From contig CALCKT010000064.1 of assembly GCA_937965785.1 (NCBI GenBank), forward strand, positions 3,932 to 67,931: 64,000 bases of DNA. The letters run 5' to 3'. This DNA comes from an uncultured Propionibacteriaceae bacterium (GTDB taxonomy: Bacteria > Actinomycetota > Actinomycetes > Propionibacteriales > Propionibacteriaceae). Positions 42,982-51,607 of this stretch are shown here, piece after piece. Below the pieces are notes generated by a model that was not told the origin of the DNA, made no database searches, and worked only from the letters and a program-made list of their open reading frames with translations. Each line of letters opens with the position of its first letter. Position 1 is the stretch's first letter. The position numbers and the translations under genes were made by a program.

Positions 42982-43227
42982 TCAGATCTTGCCGTAGCGC
43001 TGCTGGAACTTCTCGACGCGTCCCGTGATGCTGAGCCTGCGCGCCTTGCCCGTGTAGAAGGGGTGGCTGTCGGCGGTTATCTCCACGTCGACCAGGGGAT
43101 AGGTGTTCCCGTCGCTCCACTCGATCGTCTGCTTGGAGGTCATCGTTGAACGGATCAGATACATGGTCCGGGTGGTGATGTCGCGGAAGACGACGGGGTG
43201 GTAGTCGGGGTGGATGCCTGGTTTCAT
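42982..43227 (-). CDS. rpmE2: 50S ribosomal protein L31 type B (zinc-independent)
   Basis: An 81-residue L31 without the CxxC zinc motif of type A. Type B signs are MKPGIHPDYHPVVFRDI and ITADSHPFYTGKARRL, ending VEKFQQRYGKI. Start ATG at 43227. It is divergent from rpmB-rpmG2 across a Zur-like box, so it should replace zinc-binding L31 under zinc limitation. Confidence 0.94.
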   Translation of the reverse strand: MKPGIHPDYHPVVFRDITTRTMYLIRSTMTSKQTIEWSDGNTYPLVDVEITADSHPFYTGKARRLSITGRVEKFQQRYGKI

Positions 43228-43266
43228 CGTGGGCCTTCCGGGGCGGATTGGAACTTTGATTGCAAC

Positions 43267-43281
43267 TCATTATCATTATCG
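43267..43281. promoter_or_regulatory. Candidate Zur box between divergent ribosomal protein genes
   Basis: TCATTATCATTATCG matches 12 of 15 positions of the TGATAATCATTATCA form of the Zur site. It lies 40-44 bp from both start codons (43227 leftward, 43311 rightward). The surrounding promoter is AT-rich in an otherwise GC-rich region. Confidence 0.72.
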
Positions 43282-43310
43282 GCGAATGTTCGTGCAACCC
43301 GAGGAGTCCC

Positions 43311-43547
43311 ATGTCGCGTCACTGCCAGGTCACGGGGGCCGCGCCCGGTTTCGGGCACAACGTCCCCTGGTCGAAGAAGAAGACCAACCGCCGTTTCAAC
43401 GTCAACGTCCAGACAAAGCGTTACTGGGTGCCGTCGCTGGGGCGAAGGGTCAGGCTCACGGTCTCCGCCAAGGGCATCAAGGTGATTGACGCCCGAGGCA
43501 TCGACGCGGTGGTCGCGGACCTCATCGCCCAGGGAAGGAAGCTCTGA
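43311..43547 (+). CDS. rpmB: 50S ribosomal protein L28 (alternative copy)
   Basis: A 78-residue L28 with MSRHCQVTGAAPGFGHNVPW and KRYWVPSLGRRVRLTV. The ATG at 43311 has GAGGAG 5 nt upstream; the longer frame from inside the promoter is not used. Only one cysteine is present, so no zinc knuckle can form. It is the first gene of the rightward arm of the Zur-type unit. Confidence 0.93.
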   Translation: MSRHCQVTGAAPGFGHNVPWSKKKTNRRFNVNVQTKRYWVPSLGRRVRLTVSAKGIKVIDARGIDAVVADLIAQGRKL

Positions 43548-43548
43548 G

Positions 43549-43716
43549 ATGGCCAAGAAAAACGACCTGCGTCCGCTGATCAAGCTGCGCTCCACCGCGG
43601 GAACCGGCTACACCTATGTGACCCGGAAGAACCGCCGCAACGACCCCGATCGGCTCTCGCTGCGCAAGTACGACCCCATCATCCGGCGCCACGTCGAGTT
43701 CAAGGAAACCCGCTGA
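43549..43716 (+). CDS. rpmG: 50S ribosomal protein L33 (zinc-independent, C- form)
   Basis: A 55-residue L33 with no cysteines (MAKKNDLRPLIKLRSTAG; RKYDPIIRRHVEFKETR), in contrast to the CxxC copy at 37599. The ATG is one base after the rpmB stop. It serves as the zinc-free replacement when the Zur unit is derepressed. Confidence 0.95.
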   Translation: MAKKNDLRPLIKLRSTAGTGYTYVTRKNRRNDPDRLSLRKYDPIIRRHVEFKETR

Positions 43717-43872
43717 CGGCCAGGCGCTCCAGGATCACCCAGCCCGAACGGCGCAGGCGGATCGCTGCCCAGCAGGGGAGAAACGGTTCGCGCTCAAGGC
43801 CGTGATTGCCTGTCCCGCCACCGGACCACCTCGCATCGTGACGTGTTGTTTCCCGTTCCCCGGCGCAGGGCT

Positions 43873-45129
43873 TCAGCGCCACAGGGCCGAGAGAGGCAGC
43901 GCCCACAGATCGTCGCCGAAGCTGGCGGGGCGGTCAATGGGCGCGAGAACCACGCCCCTTGTCAGGCGGGGGCCGAGTTTGTCCTTCAGGAATCGCAGCC
44001 CGGTGAGGTGAGAGCCCGTGACGGTTCGGCTGGCCTTGACCTCGATAGCGATCAGTCGCGAATCGTCGACCTCCAGGACGAAATCGACCTCCTTCTGGTT
44101 GCGGTCACGGTAGTGGTGGATGCGGTATCGGCTCCTGCTCCACTGCTGCTGGGCGTGCAGCTCACCGGCGACGAACCCCTCCGTCAGGGCCCCGAGCTGC
44201 TGCATGCCGTGCGGGATCGTAGTCAGGGCGGCCGGAGACGCGTCGCACAACCATGCGGCCAGCCCGGAGTCCAGCACGGAAACCTTCGCTCGTCCGATCT
44301 CTCGTTTCGTGAGGTTGGTCTCCCACGGTCTCACGTGCAGGATGAGGAACAGCCTGGCCAACACGTCCAGGTAACTCGTCACCGACGATGCCGCGAGCCC
44401 CGCATCCTGGGCCAGACGCGCCTTGACCAGTTCACCGGACTGGTGGGCGGCGAGCAGGCGGAGCACCGTGAGCAGACGTTCAGGGGTGAGGCGAGAGCCA
44501 TCAGCGAGGGCGTCGACGCGGACCAGCCGCTCGACGTAGTTGCGGTACCACTCCGCCCGCAGCCGTGGTTTGGCGTTGTGAACCGCAGGGAAACCACCTG
44601 CTGTCAGAAGATGTGCAAGGCCGGCGTGGGTCAGTGGCTCAGCGGAAGCCGGGAAGTCGTGAACTCCCGTGGCCTCGAGCAGTCTGTCAACCAGTGTTCC
44701 CGACGCAGTTGTGCCCCGGATCTCGGTCTGGGTCAGCGGGCACACGGTCACCGACAGTGCGCGTCCGGCGAGTGAATCCTTGTCGCCACGTACCCGCGCG
44801 AAATCCGATGATCCCGTGAGGATGAAGCGACCTGGTCGACGATCGGCGTCAACGTTGGCCTTGATCGCCAGAGACAACGAAGGCAGGCGCTGGAACTCAT
44901 CGATGATGAGGACACCATCACCTGCTTGAGCGGCGAATCCCACCGGATCGTTCCGGGCGTAGTCCAAGGTCTGGGGGTCGTCGAGGTTCACCGTGATGGC
45001 GTTTGGCCGCAACATCAGCGCCAGAGTTGACTTGCCCGTCTGCCTGGCCCCTTCCACGACCAGGACCGGGCTGAAGCCGAGGAGTTCCTCAGCCCATGGC
45101 TGGATGGCTCGTTCAATCAGCCGCGACAT
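43873..45129 (-). CDS. AAA_14/DUF4143 ATPase
   Basis: A 418-residue P-loop protein with Walker A VEGARQTGKSTLAL, Walker B GVLIIDEFQRLP, sensor ILTGSSDFAR and the C-terminal DUF4143 nuclease-like fold (DRNQKEVDFVLEVDD, IEVKASRTV). The family is widespread and patchy. Suggested roles include defence or toxin-antitoxin-like functions, but no biochemical function is settled. A second, divergent family member follows 200 bp away. Confidence 0.9.
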   Translation of the reverse strand: MSRLIERAIQPWAEELLGFSPVLVVEGARQTGKSTLALMLRPNAITVNLDDPQTLDYARNDPVGFAAQAGDGVLIIDEFQRLPSLSLAIKANVDADRRPGRFILTGSSDFARVRGDKDSLAGRALSVTVCPLTQTEIRGTTASGTLVDRLLEATGVHDFPASAEPLTHAGLAHLLTAGGFPAVHNAKPRLRAEWYRNYVERLVRVDALADGSRLTPERLLTVLRLLAAHQSGELVKARLAQDAGLAASSVTSYLDVLARLFLILHVRPWETNLTKREIGRAKVSVLDSGLAAWLCDASPAALTTIPHGMQQLGALTEGFVAGELHAQQQWSRSRYRIHHYRDRNQKEVDFVLEVDDSRLIAIEVKASRTVTGSHLTGLRFLKDKLGPRLTRGVVLAPIDRPASFGDDLWALPLSALWR

Positions 45130-45329
45130 GGAGGAAGCCTATCCGAGAGGCGGCGAAACCGCAGATTTGCTGTGATGCAGGTCGTCGTTTCGCTGTGATC
45201 GATCCCGCAGGTTTGCTGGCCTTTGTGCATCGTTTCGGCAGGTTCGCGGTGGCTGGCGAGAAACTGGTCCGGCGTCGTGGTCGGGAGGGGCGGGGCAGGT
45301 GCTCGGGTTGGAGACGTGATGCGGTGGGC

Positions 45330-46583
45330 CTATGGCCCGAGCAGCGCAAGGGGGATCACCGCCACACCGTCTTTCCGCCGGTAGGCGGTGGTTCCCGTTG
45401 TGAGGATCACCAGATCGGACACGTCCTCGGGCATCCGGGAACGCAGCCAGATGAGGTGTTGAACATCCGGGTCCGTCACCGAGGCGGCCAGTTTCACCTC
45501 AATGGCGACGATGCGCCCGTCGCGGGTCTCGGCGATCAGGTCGATCTCGTGATCGCCGTTGCGGGTGCGCAGATGGCCCACGCGGGCCCGTGCCGCCTCG
45601 GCGGCCACCCGTACGGTGAGGGTGGCGAGGGCCTCGAACAAGGGGCCGGCGAGGTGGGAGTGGCGAGGAGTGGTCATGGAGGAGGCGGTCGCGCCCAGCA
45701 GCGAGGCCGCCAGGGCGGGATCGGCCAGTTGGTGTTTCGGCGCCTGCTGCAATCTGGTGAAGGGGTTGCGGCTGGGGCTCCAACCAGGAACCGGGTCGAG
45801 CAGCCGGAGCCGGGTGAGGTGATCACGGTAGGTCTGGGTGGTGTCCCGGGTCGGTTGTTGGCCGTCGCCGCAGGTGGTGGTGTCAAGAAGCTTGGAGTAG
45901 CTGGTGGTGGTCGAGGATGCGGCGGCGTATGCCGCGAGCCAGCGGCGCAGCGTTTCGGGCCGGCGCACGCCATAGCCCAGATCCGGCAGGTCGCGATCAA
46001 TCACGCGCTGGATGTAGGTGGTGAGTTGTTCGGTTCGCAGGTCGGGGCCAAGACCCATGATGCCGGGAAACCCGCTTGCCTCGATGGCGCCCAGATAGTC
46101 CGCCAGGCAATACGACGTGTGGCCTTCGATCTCAGCCGAGCAGGGTCGTTCTGCCGTCAGCAGGGAAGCGAGTGAGACGGTGGGGGTGAGCTGCCCGCGT
46201 TCGTGAAGGGCCATGGGGCGCATGCGCAGCGACAGGATGCGCCCTGCGCCGCTGTGGGTCCCCTGCGCCGTGGTGGGGGTGGCGGATCCGGTGAGCAGGA
46301 AGCTGCCCGGACCTGCTCCGTTGTCCACCTCCCTGCGCACGAGATCCCAGACCTCGGGCATCCGGGACCATTCATCGAGCAGCGTCGTTCCCGGCCGGCG
46401 GATTCCGTCGGGATCGGCCTCGACGAGGGCGCGTTGGTCCGGGCGATCCAAGAGGAAAACCTTCGTGGCGCGCTGAAGTGCCGTGCCGGTCTTCCCAACC
46501 CCTTTCGCCCCATCCAGCGCAATGGCGGGCGCTTGGGGGAGGAATGTGTCCAGCAGCTCGTCCACGGTGCGGCGAAGATACAT
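45330..46583 (-). CDS. Second AAA_14/DUF4143 ATPase
   Basis: A 417-residue protein of the same layout: Walker A LDGAKGVGKTGTAL, Walker B TTLLDEWSRMPEV, FLLTGSATPTT, then the C-terminal EIDLIAETRDGRIVAIEVKL. It is only distantly similar to its neighbour, so not a recent duplication. The ATG at 46583 begins the fold (MYLRRTVDELLD). The longer frame runs through a 23-bp tandem array in the leader and is not taken. Confidence 0.88.
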   Translation of the reverse strand: MYLRRTVDELLDTFLPQAPAIALDGAKGVGKTGTALQRATKVFLLDRPDQRALVEADPDGIRRPGTTLLDEWSRMPEVWDLVRREVDNGAGPGSFLLTGSATPTTAQGTHSGAGRILSLRMRPMALHERGQLTPTVSLASLLTAERPCSAEIEGHTSYCLADYLGAIEASGFPGIMGLGPDLRTEQLTTYIQRVIDRDLPDLGYGVRRPETLRRWLAAYAAASSTTTSYSKLLDTTTCGDGQQPTRDTTQTYRDHLTRLRLLDPVPGWSPSRNPFTRLQQAPKHQLADPALAASLLGATASSMTTPRHSHLAGPLFEALATLTVRVAAEAARARVGHLRTRNGDHEIDLIAETRDGRIVAIEVKLAASVTDPDVQHLIWLRSRMPEDVSDLVILTTGTTAYRRKDGVAVIPLALLGP

Positions 46584-46595
46584 GACCACCCTTAC

Positions 46596-46680
46596 TCGAC
46601 ATCCAGCAGGCAATCTAGTCGACATCCAGCAGGCGATCCAGTCGACATCCAGCAGGCGATCCAGTCGACATCCAGCAGGG
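46596..46680 (-). repeat. 23-bp tandem array in the leader of a DUF4143 gene
   Basis: About 3.7 copies of a 23-bp unit starting TCGACATCCAGCAGGC (46596, 46619, 46642, 46665). The first copy has two changes. It sits 13-97 bp upstream of the ATG, so copy number could tune expression. There are no spacers, so it is not CRISPR. Confidence 0.9.
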
Positions 46681-46775
46681 TGATGTTCTTTGGGCACGTG
46701 ATGCCGGACCGCTGGAGGCGTATCGGGGTACGTCAGGTCAAGCCGGAGGATGGATCGTGGAATGTGGTGACGCCG

Positions 46776-47159
46776 TCAGAGGTTCGTTGTGTCGGTGGCG
46801 CAGACGCGGAGGCGATGCCCGTCGGGATCGGTGGCGACGAAGGTGTAGCCGAAGGCGAGCTCGGTGGGTTCCAGGGCCATGGGGAAGCCGAGCTCACTCC
46901 AGGAGCGGTGAATGCGGTCGACATCGTCGCGGGTGGCGTGGCTCATGGACAGTTCGACGCTGCCCGGGGCACCCACGGCCGCCGGATCGATGTCGTCGCG
47001 GGCCTGCAGGCCGAGGGTGACATCCTTGGTCAGGGCGAAGACCGAGAAGCCTTCGAAGGTTTCGACGGGCTCCTTTCCAAGGGCATGGCGATAGAACGCG
47101 GTGCTGGTATCCACGTCCTCGACGTAGAGGATGATGCTGGTGGGGGTGAAGACTGTCAT
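46776..47159 (-). CDS. VOC-family (glyoxalase-like) protein
   Basis: A 127-residue protein with the two beta-alpha-beta units of the vicinal oxygen chelate fold (SIILYVEDVDTSTAFYRHAL; GYTFVATDPDGHRLRV). The usual metal ligands are only partly visible. It is divergent from a WYL-domain regulator with a shared palindromic promoter, so it is likely that regulator's target. Resistance or small-molecule detoxification is the usual role of such pairs. Confidence 0.88.
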   Translation of the reverse strand: MTVFTPTSIILYVEDVDTSTAFYRHALGKEPVETFEGFSVFALTKDVTLGLQARDDIDPAAVGAPGSVELSMSHATRDDVDRIHRSWSELGFPMALEPTELAFGYTFVATDPDGHRLRVCATDTTNL

Positions 47160-47190
47160 GAGAGATTTCCTTGTCGCTCGGAATCTGGCC

Positions 47191-47246
47191 TGTCACATGA
47201 GAAGGTACGGGCCGTGGATGACATCTCCTGTCATGTTTGTGTGACA
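47191..47246. promoter_or_regulatory. Operator region between VOC and WYL-regulator genes
   Basis: Perfect inverted repeat ATGACA-TCTCC-TGTCAT at 47218-47234, flanked by two more TGTCA-type half sites (TGTCACATG near 47191 and TGTGACA near 47239). Four half sites in about 55 bp suggest cooperative binding by the adjacent regulator. Confidence 0.68.
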
Positions 47247-47257
47247 ACCTCGGACTC

Positions 47258-48226
47258 ATGAGAGCAGATCGGTTGCTGTCGATGATCTGGCTGTTGCGTG
47301 CCAACGGCGGTCTCTCGACCAAGGAACTGGCGCAACGACTGGAGGTCTCGCGACGCACGATCCTAAGAGACGTGGAGGCGCTGTCGGCTGCCGGGGTCCC
47401 GGTGTACTGCCAGCGCGGTCCCGGGGGCGGGGTCAGGTTGCTGCCGGGGTACCGCACCGATGTGACCGCGTTGAGCGGGGATGAGAGCAGGGCGCTTTTC
47501 GCGGCGCTCTCGTCGTGGGGTGCGGACGCGATGGGATTGAGTGCGGCCTTTGCGTCGGGGATTCGCAAGCTACTCGCTGCTGTCCCGGATGCCCATCGCA
47601 ACCGGACGGCGGCCGTGGCGTCGCGGATCGTGATTGACCCGAACGGTTGGCTGCCCCAACCTGATGCCCTGCAACCCGGTGAGGCGTTCGCGACGGTGCA
47701 GGCAGCCGTGTTCGCGCGGGAGAAGGTGCGTCTCGAATACCGGTCGTCCCGGGCGGTCGTACAGGACCTGGTGGTGGAGCCGCATGGTCTGGTGAGCGCG
47801 GGCAATGACTGGTACCTGTGCGCAACCAGTGACGAGTGCGTGCGATTCTTCAAGGTGGCTCGCATTCGGACCGCCACCCTGCTCGCAACGCCCTGCACGG
47901 ACGATGCAGTGGATGTTGCCGCGGCCTGGAAGCGGCATCGTGCCCGCTTCCTCGAGCGGTTCACCCCGGTGGTCGTGACCGGGTGGCTCCGGGTGGATCG
48001 GTGGGAGGATGCCCGGGAGTGGGCCATCCGTGTCGACGAAACCGAACTGGGTGACGATCCGCCCGCGGGGAAGTGGCGTCCCGCGAGTCTGGAGTTCATG
48101 GATGATCTCCACGCGCTCACGATCCTGCTTCGCCTTGGCCCCGGCATCCGCGTCGAGGCGCCGACCGAGATCAGGACCAGGCTGCTGAGCCACCTCGACC
48201 GGATCACGGAGCTCTACCATCGCTGA
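47258..48226 (+). CDS. HTH/WYL-domain transcriptional regulator
   Basis: A 322-residue YafY-type regulator. The winged helix is LSTKELAQRLEVSRRTILRD, and the WYL part has EPHGLVSAGNDWYLCA and FKVARIRTA, with a C-terminal WCX region. The ATG at 47258 (MRADRLLSMIW) starts the fold. It likely controls itself and the divergent VOC gene; the ligand is unknown. Confidence 0.9.
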   Translation: MRADRLLSMIWLLRANGGLSTKELAQRLEVSRRTILRDVEALSAAGVPVYCQRGPGGGVRLLPGYRTDVTALSGDESRALFAALSSWGADAMGLSAAFASGIRKLLAAVPDAHRNRTAAVASRIVIDPNGWLPQPDALQPGEAFATVQAAVFAREKVRLEYRSSRAVVQDLVVEPHGLVSAGNDWYLCATSDECVRFFKVARIRTATLLATPCTDDAVDVAAAWKRHRARFLERFTPVVVTGWLRVDRWEDAREWAIRVDETELGDDPPAGKWRPASLEFMDDLHALTILLRLGPGIRVEAPTEIRTRLLSHLDRITELYHR

Positions 48227-48517
48227 GCCGCTCGTGAGATGTCCGTGCCGGGGCCTCGTCGCGGGGGTTGCTCACTGTGCCTCTGCGCCTCGGGGAACAA
48301 GGCTCTCGTTTTCCGGCCGGGGTCCCGAAACAAATTCGATCGAAAGATGTGACGTAAAAGGTTGCCGTTGGGGATCCGCGCTGTAATGATTGAAGCGGAG
48401 ATCGCCCGACGAAAAGTAGCGCAGGCGGCTGGGCGGCAGGGTCGTCGGACCAGCGAGGTGACCTCTTGTTCGAGAAGGCGAACACCAGAACTTTCGAACC
48501 CAGTGCAAGGAGGCAAA

Positions 48518-49573
48518 ATGAAGGGCTACGCGATGCTCAGGATCGGTGAGGCCGGGTGGATCGAGAAGGAGGACCCGAAGTGTGGGCCGATGGACGCGAT
48601 CTGCCGCCCGATCGCCCTGGCTCCGTGCTCCTCCGACATCCACACCGTCTACGAGGGCGGCGTGGGGGAACGCCACAACATGATGCTCGGCCACGAGGCG
48701 GTCGGTGAGGTCGTCGAGGTGGGACCCATGGTCAAGGACTTCAAGGTTGGCGATCAGGTCATCATCCCCGCCATCACCCCCGACTGGTCCTCGGTGGCCG
48801 CCCAGGAGAGCTACGCCATGCACTCCGGTGTTCCGCTCGGCGGATGGAAGTTCTCCAACACCAAAGACGGTGTCTTCGCCGAACTGATCCACGTCAACGA
48901 CGCCGACGGAAACCTGGCGCTCCTGCCGGAGGGGATTTCCCCCGAGGTCGGCGCGATGCTGTCCGACATGGTCACCACCGGGCTTCACGGGGCCGAACTC
49001 GCCAACATCGAACCCGGCGATGTCGTCGCGGTCATCGGCATCGGTCCGGTGGGCCTGATGTCCGTGGCGAGCGCCTCCGTTCTCGGTGCGGGCCGTCTGT
49101 TCGCCGTCGGTTCGCGCCCCAAGTGCATCGAGGTGGCCCAGGAATACGGCGCCACCGACATCATCAACTACCGCGAGGGTGGGATCGTGGAGCAGATCAT
49201 GGAGGCCACCAAGGGTCAGGGCGTCAACCGGGTCATCGTCGCCGGGGGAGACCTCGACACCTTCCAGCAGGCCTTCGACATCCTGAAGGTGGGCGGTCGG
49301 GTCGCGAACGTCAACTACCTGGGAGAGGGTGAGAACATCAAGATCAGCCGCGAGTCGACCTTGGTGGGCATGGGCCACAAACACTTCGTCGGTGGCCTCA
49401 CCCCCGGCGGTCGTAACCGCATGGACAGGATGGCCAACCTCGTCCTGGCCGGGCGCATCCACCCCGAGAAGATGATCACCCACCGCTTCACCGGGATCGA
49501 ACACGTCGAAGACGGCGTGGAACTCATGCGCACCAAACCGCGCGACCTCATCAAACCCGTCATCCTGGTGTGA
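48518..49573 (+). CDS. NADP-dependent secondary alcohol (isopropanol) dehydrogenase
   Basis: A 351-residue zinc alcohol dehydrogenase, the same length as Clostridium beijerinckii ADH and collinear with it. It has the zinc ligands Cys37, His59 and Asp150 (plus Glu60) and the NADP-binding Gly198-Ser199-Arg200 and Tyr218 (AVGSRP; NYRE). It should interconvert ketones and secondary alcohols such as acetone and 2-propanol, or 2,3-butanediol-type substrates, with NADP(H). The ATG at 48518 has AAGGAGG upstream. The 290-bp leader has a GTTCG/CGAAC inverted repeat near 48470. It stands alone. Confidence 0.93.
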   Translation: MKGYAMLRIGEAGWIEKEDPKCGPMDAICRPIALAPCSSDIHTVYEGGVGERHNMMLGHEAVGEVVEVGPMVKDFKVGDQVIIPAITPDWSSVAAQESYAMHSGVPLGGWKFSNTKDGVFAELIHVNDADGNLALLPEGISPEVGAMLSDMVTTGLHGAELANIEPGDVVAVIGIGPVGLMSVASASVLGAGRLFAVGSRPKCIEVAQEYGATDIINYREGGIVEQIMEATKGQGVNRVIVAGGDLDTFQQAFDILKVGGRVANVNYLGEGENIKISRESTLVGMGHKHFVGGLTPGGRNRMDRMANLVLAGRIHPEKMITHRFTGIEHVEDGVELMRTKPRDLIKPVILV

Positions 49574-49695
49574 GGAACCCGCCCCGGCGGGGCTTCCCGA
49601 AACCCATCGATCCAAGCCATTGGTCTCCCGGGCGAACAAGCTCGGGGGACCATCCCGGGAACCGGGAAACGGGCCCTGGGGCGGGACCCCGAAAC

Positions 49696-49739
49696 CCGGT
49701 TGGGCCGACCCACTGAAGCTTGTGGGTCGGCCCAACCGG
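49696..49739. terminator. Strong bidirectional hairpin after the alcohol dehydrogenase
   Basis: An 18-bp perfect stem (49696-49713 with 49722-49739) and an 8-nt loop between convergent genes. It serves both the rightward dehydrogenase gene and the leftward DUF4261 gene. Confidence 0.88.
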
Positions 49740-49759
49740 TCTCCGGGGACAGCGGCCTG

Positions 49760-50593
49760 TCAGGGGGTGCGGTTACCTGCGGCGTAGGGGGCCTCCGGGC
49801 AGATGTCCAGGACCTCCCGTTCAGGTCCGATCAGGGCTTTCTCGTGCTGGCAGCGCCAGCGGCTGTCCTCCTGGACGCCCGGGACGGTGTGACCGTCGTC
49901 GATCACGTCACCCTCGCGCATCAGGTAGATACCGGTGTTGTACAGCAGCCTCGAGACCTCATCCGGATCGAGCCCCCGGAAATGGCACTGGAGATCGGGC
50001 ACCCCGAAGATGCCCAGCCCGCGGGTGTCCATGAGGGAATCGTCGTCGCTGTTGCTGATCCTGAACAACCGCACGTTGAAGAAGCCGTAGTAGGTGTAGC
50101 CCTCGCGCTGGACCTCCAGCCAGCGGCGGGGCTCGAAAAAGGCGTCGGCCGCGCTGGAGTACAGCGCGATCGGGTCGGTGAGCTCCACCAGGGCCGAGGT
50201 GAGGGCGCGGAACAACCGCAGCCGGTCCTCGAATGCCAGGGCACGGGCCAGGAACTCGAAGGTGGACAGGATGTGACGGCCCCGGGACAGCACGTCCTTG
50301 ATGTCGGGGAAGTCCCAGCACTGCTGGAGCGCCGTCTCGTAGTCGGCGAGATCGGAGAGGTCCTTGGATGCGTTGAGGAAGGCCTGCGCCGGAACTCCCG
50401 ACCGGTCCTCGTAGTCGAAACGGTGCTCGGGGAAGGCGAAGAAGACGGGAGGTTCGCCGTCGCCGATGATGTCCGTGGGGCCGAACTCGCGGGACAGGTA
50501 CTCGCGCCAGGCGCCCACGTCGATGGCCGGTGGGGTCGCGTAGATGCCATTCATGACGAACGGGTCGGGTGGAAAGCGGGGAGATTCCTGCAT
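49760..50593 (-). CDS. DUF4261-like protein
   Basis: A 277-residue soluble protein with VFFAFPEHRFDYED, LVELTDPIALYSSAADAFF (the DUF4261 core with Pro-rich entry) and GLDPDEVSRLLYNTGIYLM. No signal peptide or catalytic motif. It is divergent from a DMP19-like gene 90 bp away. Such proteins often occur with polymorphic toxin or immunity genes, but no toxin is visible here. Confidence 0.7.
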   Translation of the reverse strand: MQESPRFPPDPFVMNGIYATPPAIDVGAWREYLSREFGPTDIIGDGEPPVFFAFPEHRFDYEDRSGVPAQAFLNASKDLSDLADYETALQQCWDFPDIKDVLSRGRHILSTFEFLARALAFEDRLRLFRALTSALVELTDPIALYSSAADAFFEPRRWLEVQREGYTYYGFFNVRLFRISNSDDDSLMDTRGLGIFGVPDLQCHFRGLDPDEVSRLLYNTGIYLMREGDVIDDGHTVPGVQEDSRWRCQHEKALIGPEREVLDICPEAPYAAGNRTP

Positions 50594-50683
50594 GACTCCT
50601 TCTTAACAGACGAAGGGGCCCGGGGTGTGGCGAGTCCTTCTGGTTGAAACCGCTAGCATGCTGCCCCGATCGGAAGGAACCCC

Positions 50684-51499
50684 ATGCTTGTCGACCACAT
50701 CGTCGTATCCCGCAAGTCGATCAAGAGCAGCGACGTGTACGCAGTCATCGAATCCAACATCTCCGTGGTCAACTACCTGCTCGAAGAGGGCGCGGAACCC
50801 GACGAGCTGAGTCCCGACGCGCTCGGCTCCTACTACGTCGACTACTACCTGGCGGAGGTCTTGAACGGAGGGATCTCGCAGTTCATGTTCAACTGCTGCG
50901 GTGAGCACCAGGTCCTCGACCACATCACCCACGCCCTGCCCCTGCTCGGCGCCACCGGGCACGCCGAGCTGTTCTCAGAGGCGCGGGCCAGGTGGGATGC
51001 CATGGATGCAGAGGAAAAACAGGCGTTCTTCGACGGGGGGCTCTTCGGGTCCGCGGATCCCTTCGAGGAACTTTCCGACAGGTTCTACGAACTCAACGGC
51101 TCCGAGGACCTGATTGAACTGAACTCCGCTTTCATCAGGAACCATCCCAACTTGGAGGTGATCCGGTTGAAGCATCTGGAGGCTCACCTGGCCGGAATCA
51201 TCCGGACCATCCCGGACCTGGCGGCCCGGCTCGCGGAACGGGAACGGTTCGCCGAGGAGAACAAACCCCGCTACGCCCGGGTCATCGATGTCATCTGCGA
51301 GGAACAGGGAATGGAACTGGCCCACATCACCGCCGGGGATCCGGGCTTCATCCACGAGGGTGAGGAGCGGGTGGCCTGGCATTTCCTCACCGATCAGGGG
51401 CATTGCTCGATGGTGGACCTGGGGGAGCGGGCGGTGGTGTTCGACGATGACGGCAAGGAGGTCGCCGTGGTCGACATCTCCCGGGTCCCGGCCGGGTGA
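50684..51499 (+). CDS. DMP19/DUF4375-family protein
   Basis: A 271-residue soluble protein with the DMP19 signature SYYVDYYLAEVLNGGISQF and MFNCCGEH. Residues about 1-150 are the DMP19 domain, and the C-terminal part is an acidic domain of unknown type (VIDVICEEQGMELAHI). DMP19 of Neisseria is a DNA-mimic protein that blocks a regulator, but most homologues have unknown roles. ATG after GGAAGGAACCCC. Confidence 0.78.
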   Translation: MLVDHIVVSRKSIKSSDVYAVIESNISVVNYLLEEGAEPDELSPDALGSYYVDYYLAEVLNGGISQFMFNCCGEHQVLDHITHALPLLGATGHAELFSEARARWDAMDAEEKQAFFDGGLFGSADPFEELSDRFYELNGSEDLIELNSAFIRNHPNLEVIRLKHLEAHLAGIIRTIPDLAARLAERERFAEENKPRYARVIDVICEEQGMELAHITAGDPGFIHEGEERVAWHFLTDQGHCSMVDLGERAVVFDDDGKEVAVVDISRVPAG

Positions 51500-51607
51500 G
51501 CGCCTTCTTCCCCGGGAGCATCGTCGCCATGAGCGAATTTCCCCGGAACCCGGCCGGGTGAGGGGCTCAGGGCGGGCACTGTCGGCCGCTGATCGGGGGA
51601 GCAGCGC

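Noticed and set aside
43717..43872. Possible gene between L33 and the DUF4143 gene
   Set aside because: Only 156 bp remain, with no start, domain or conserved frame.
46596..46680. 23-bp array as a CRISPR
   Set aside because: The units are contiguous with no spacers and no cas genes are present. The 17-bp arrays at 57.4 and 58.7 kb fail for the same reason.
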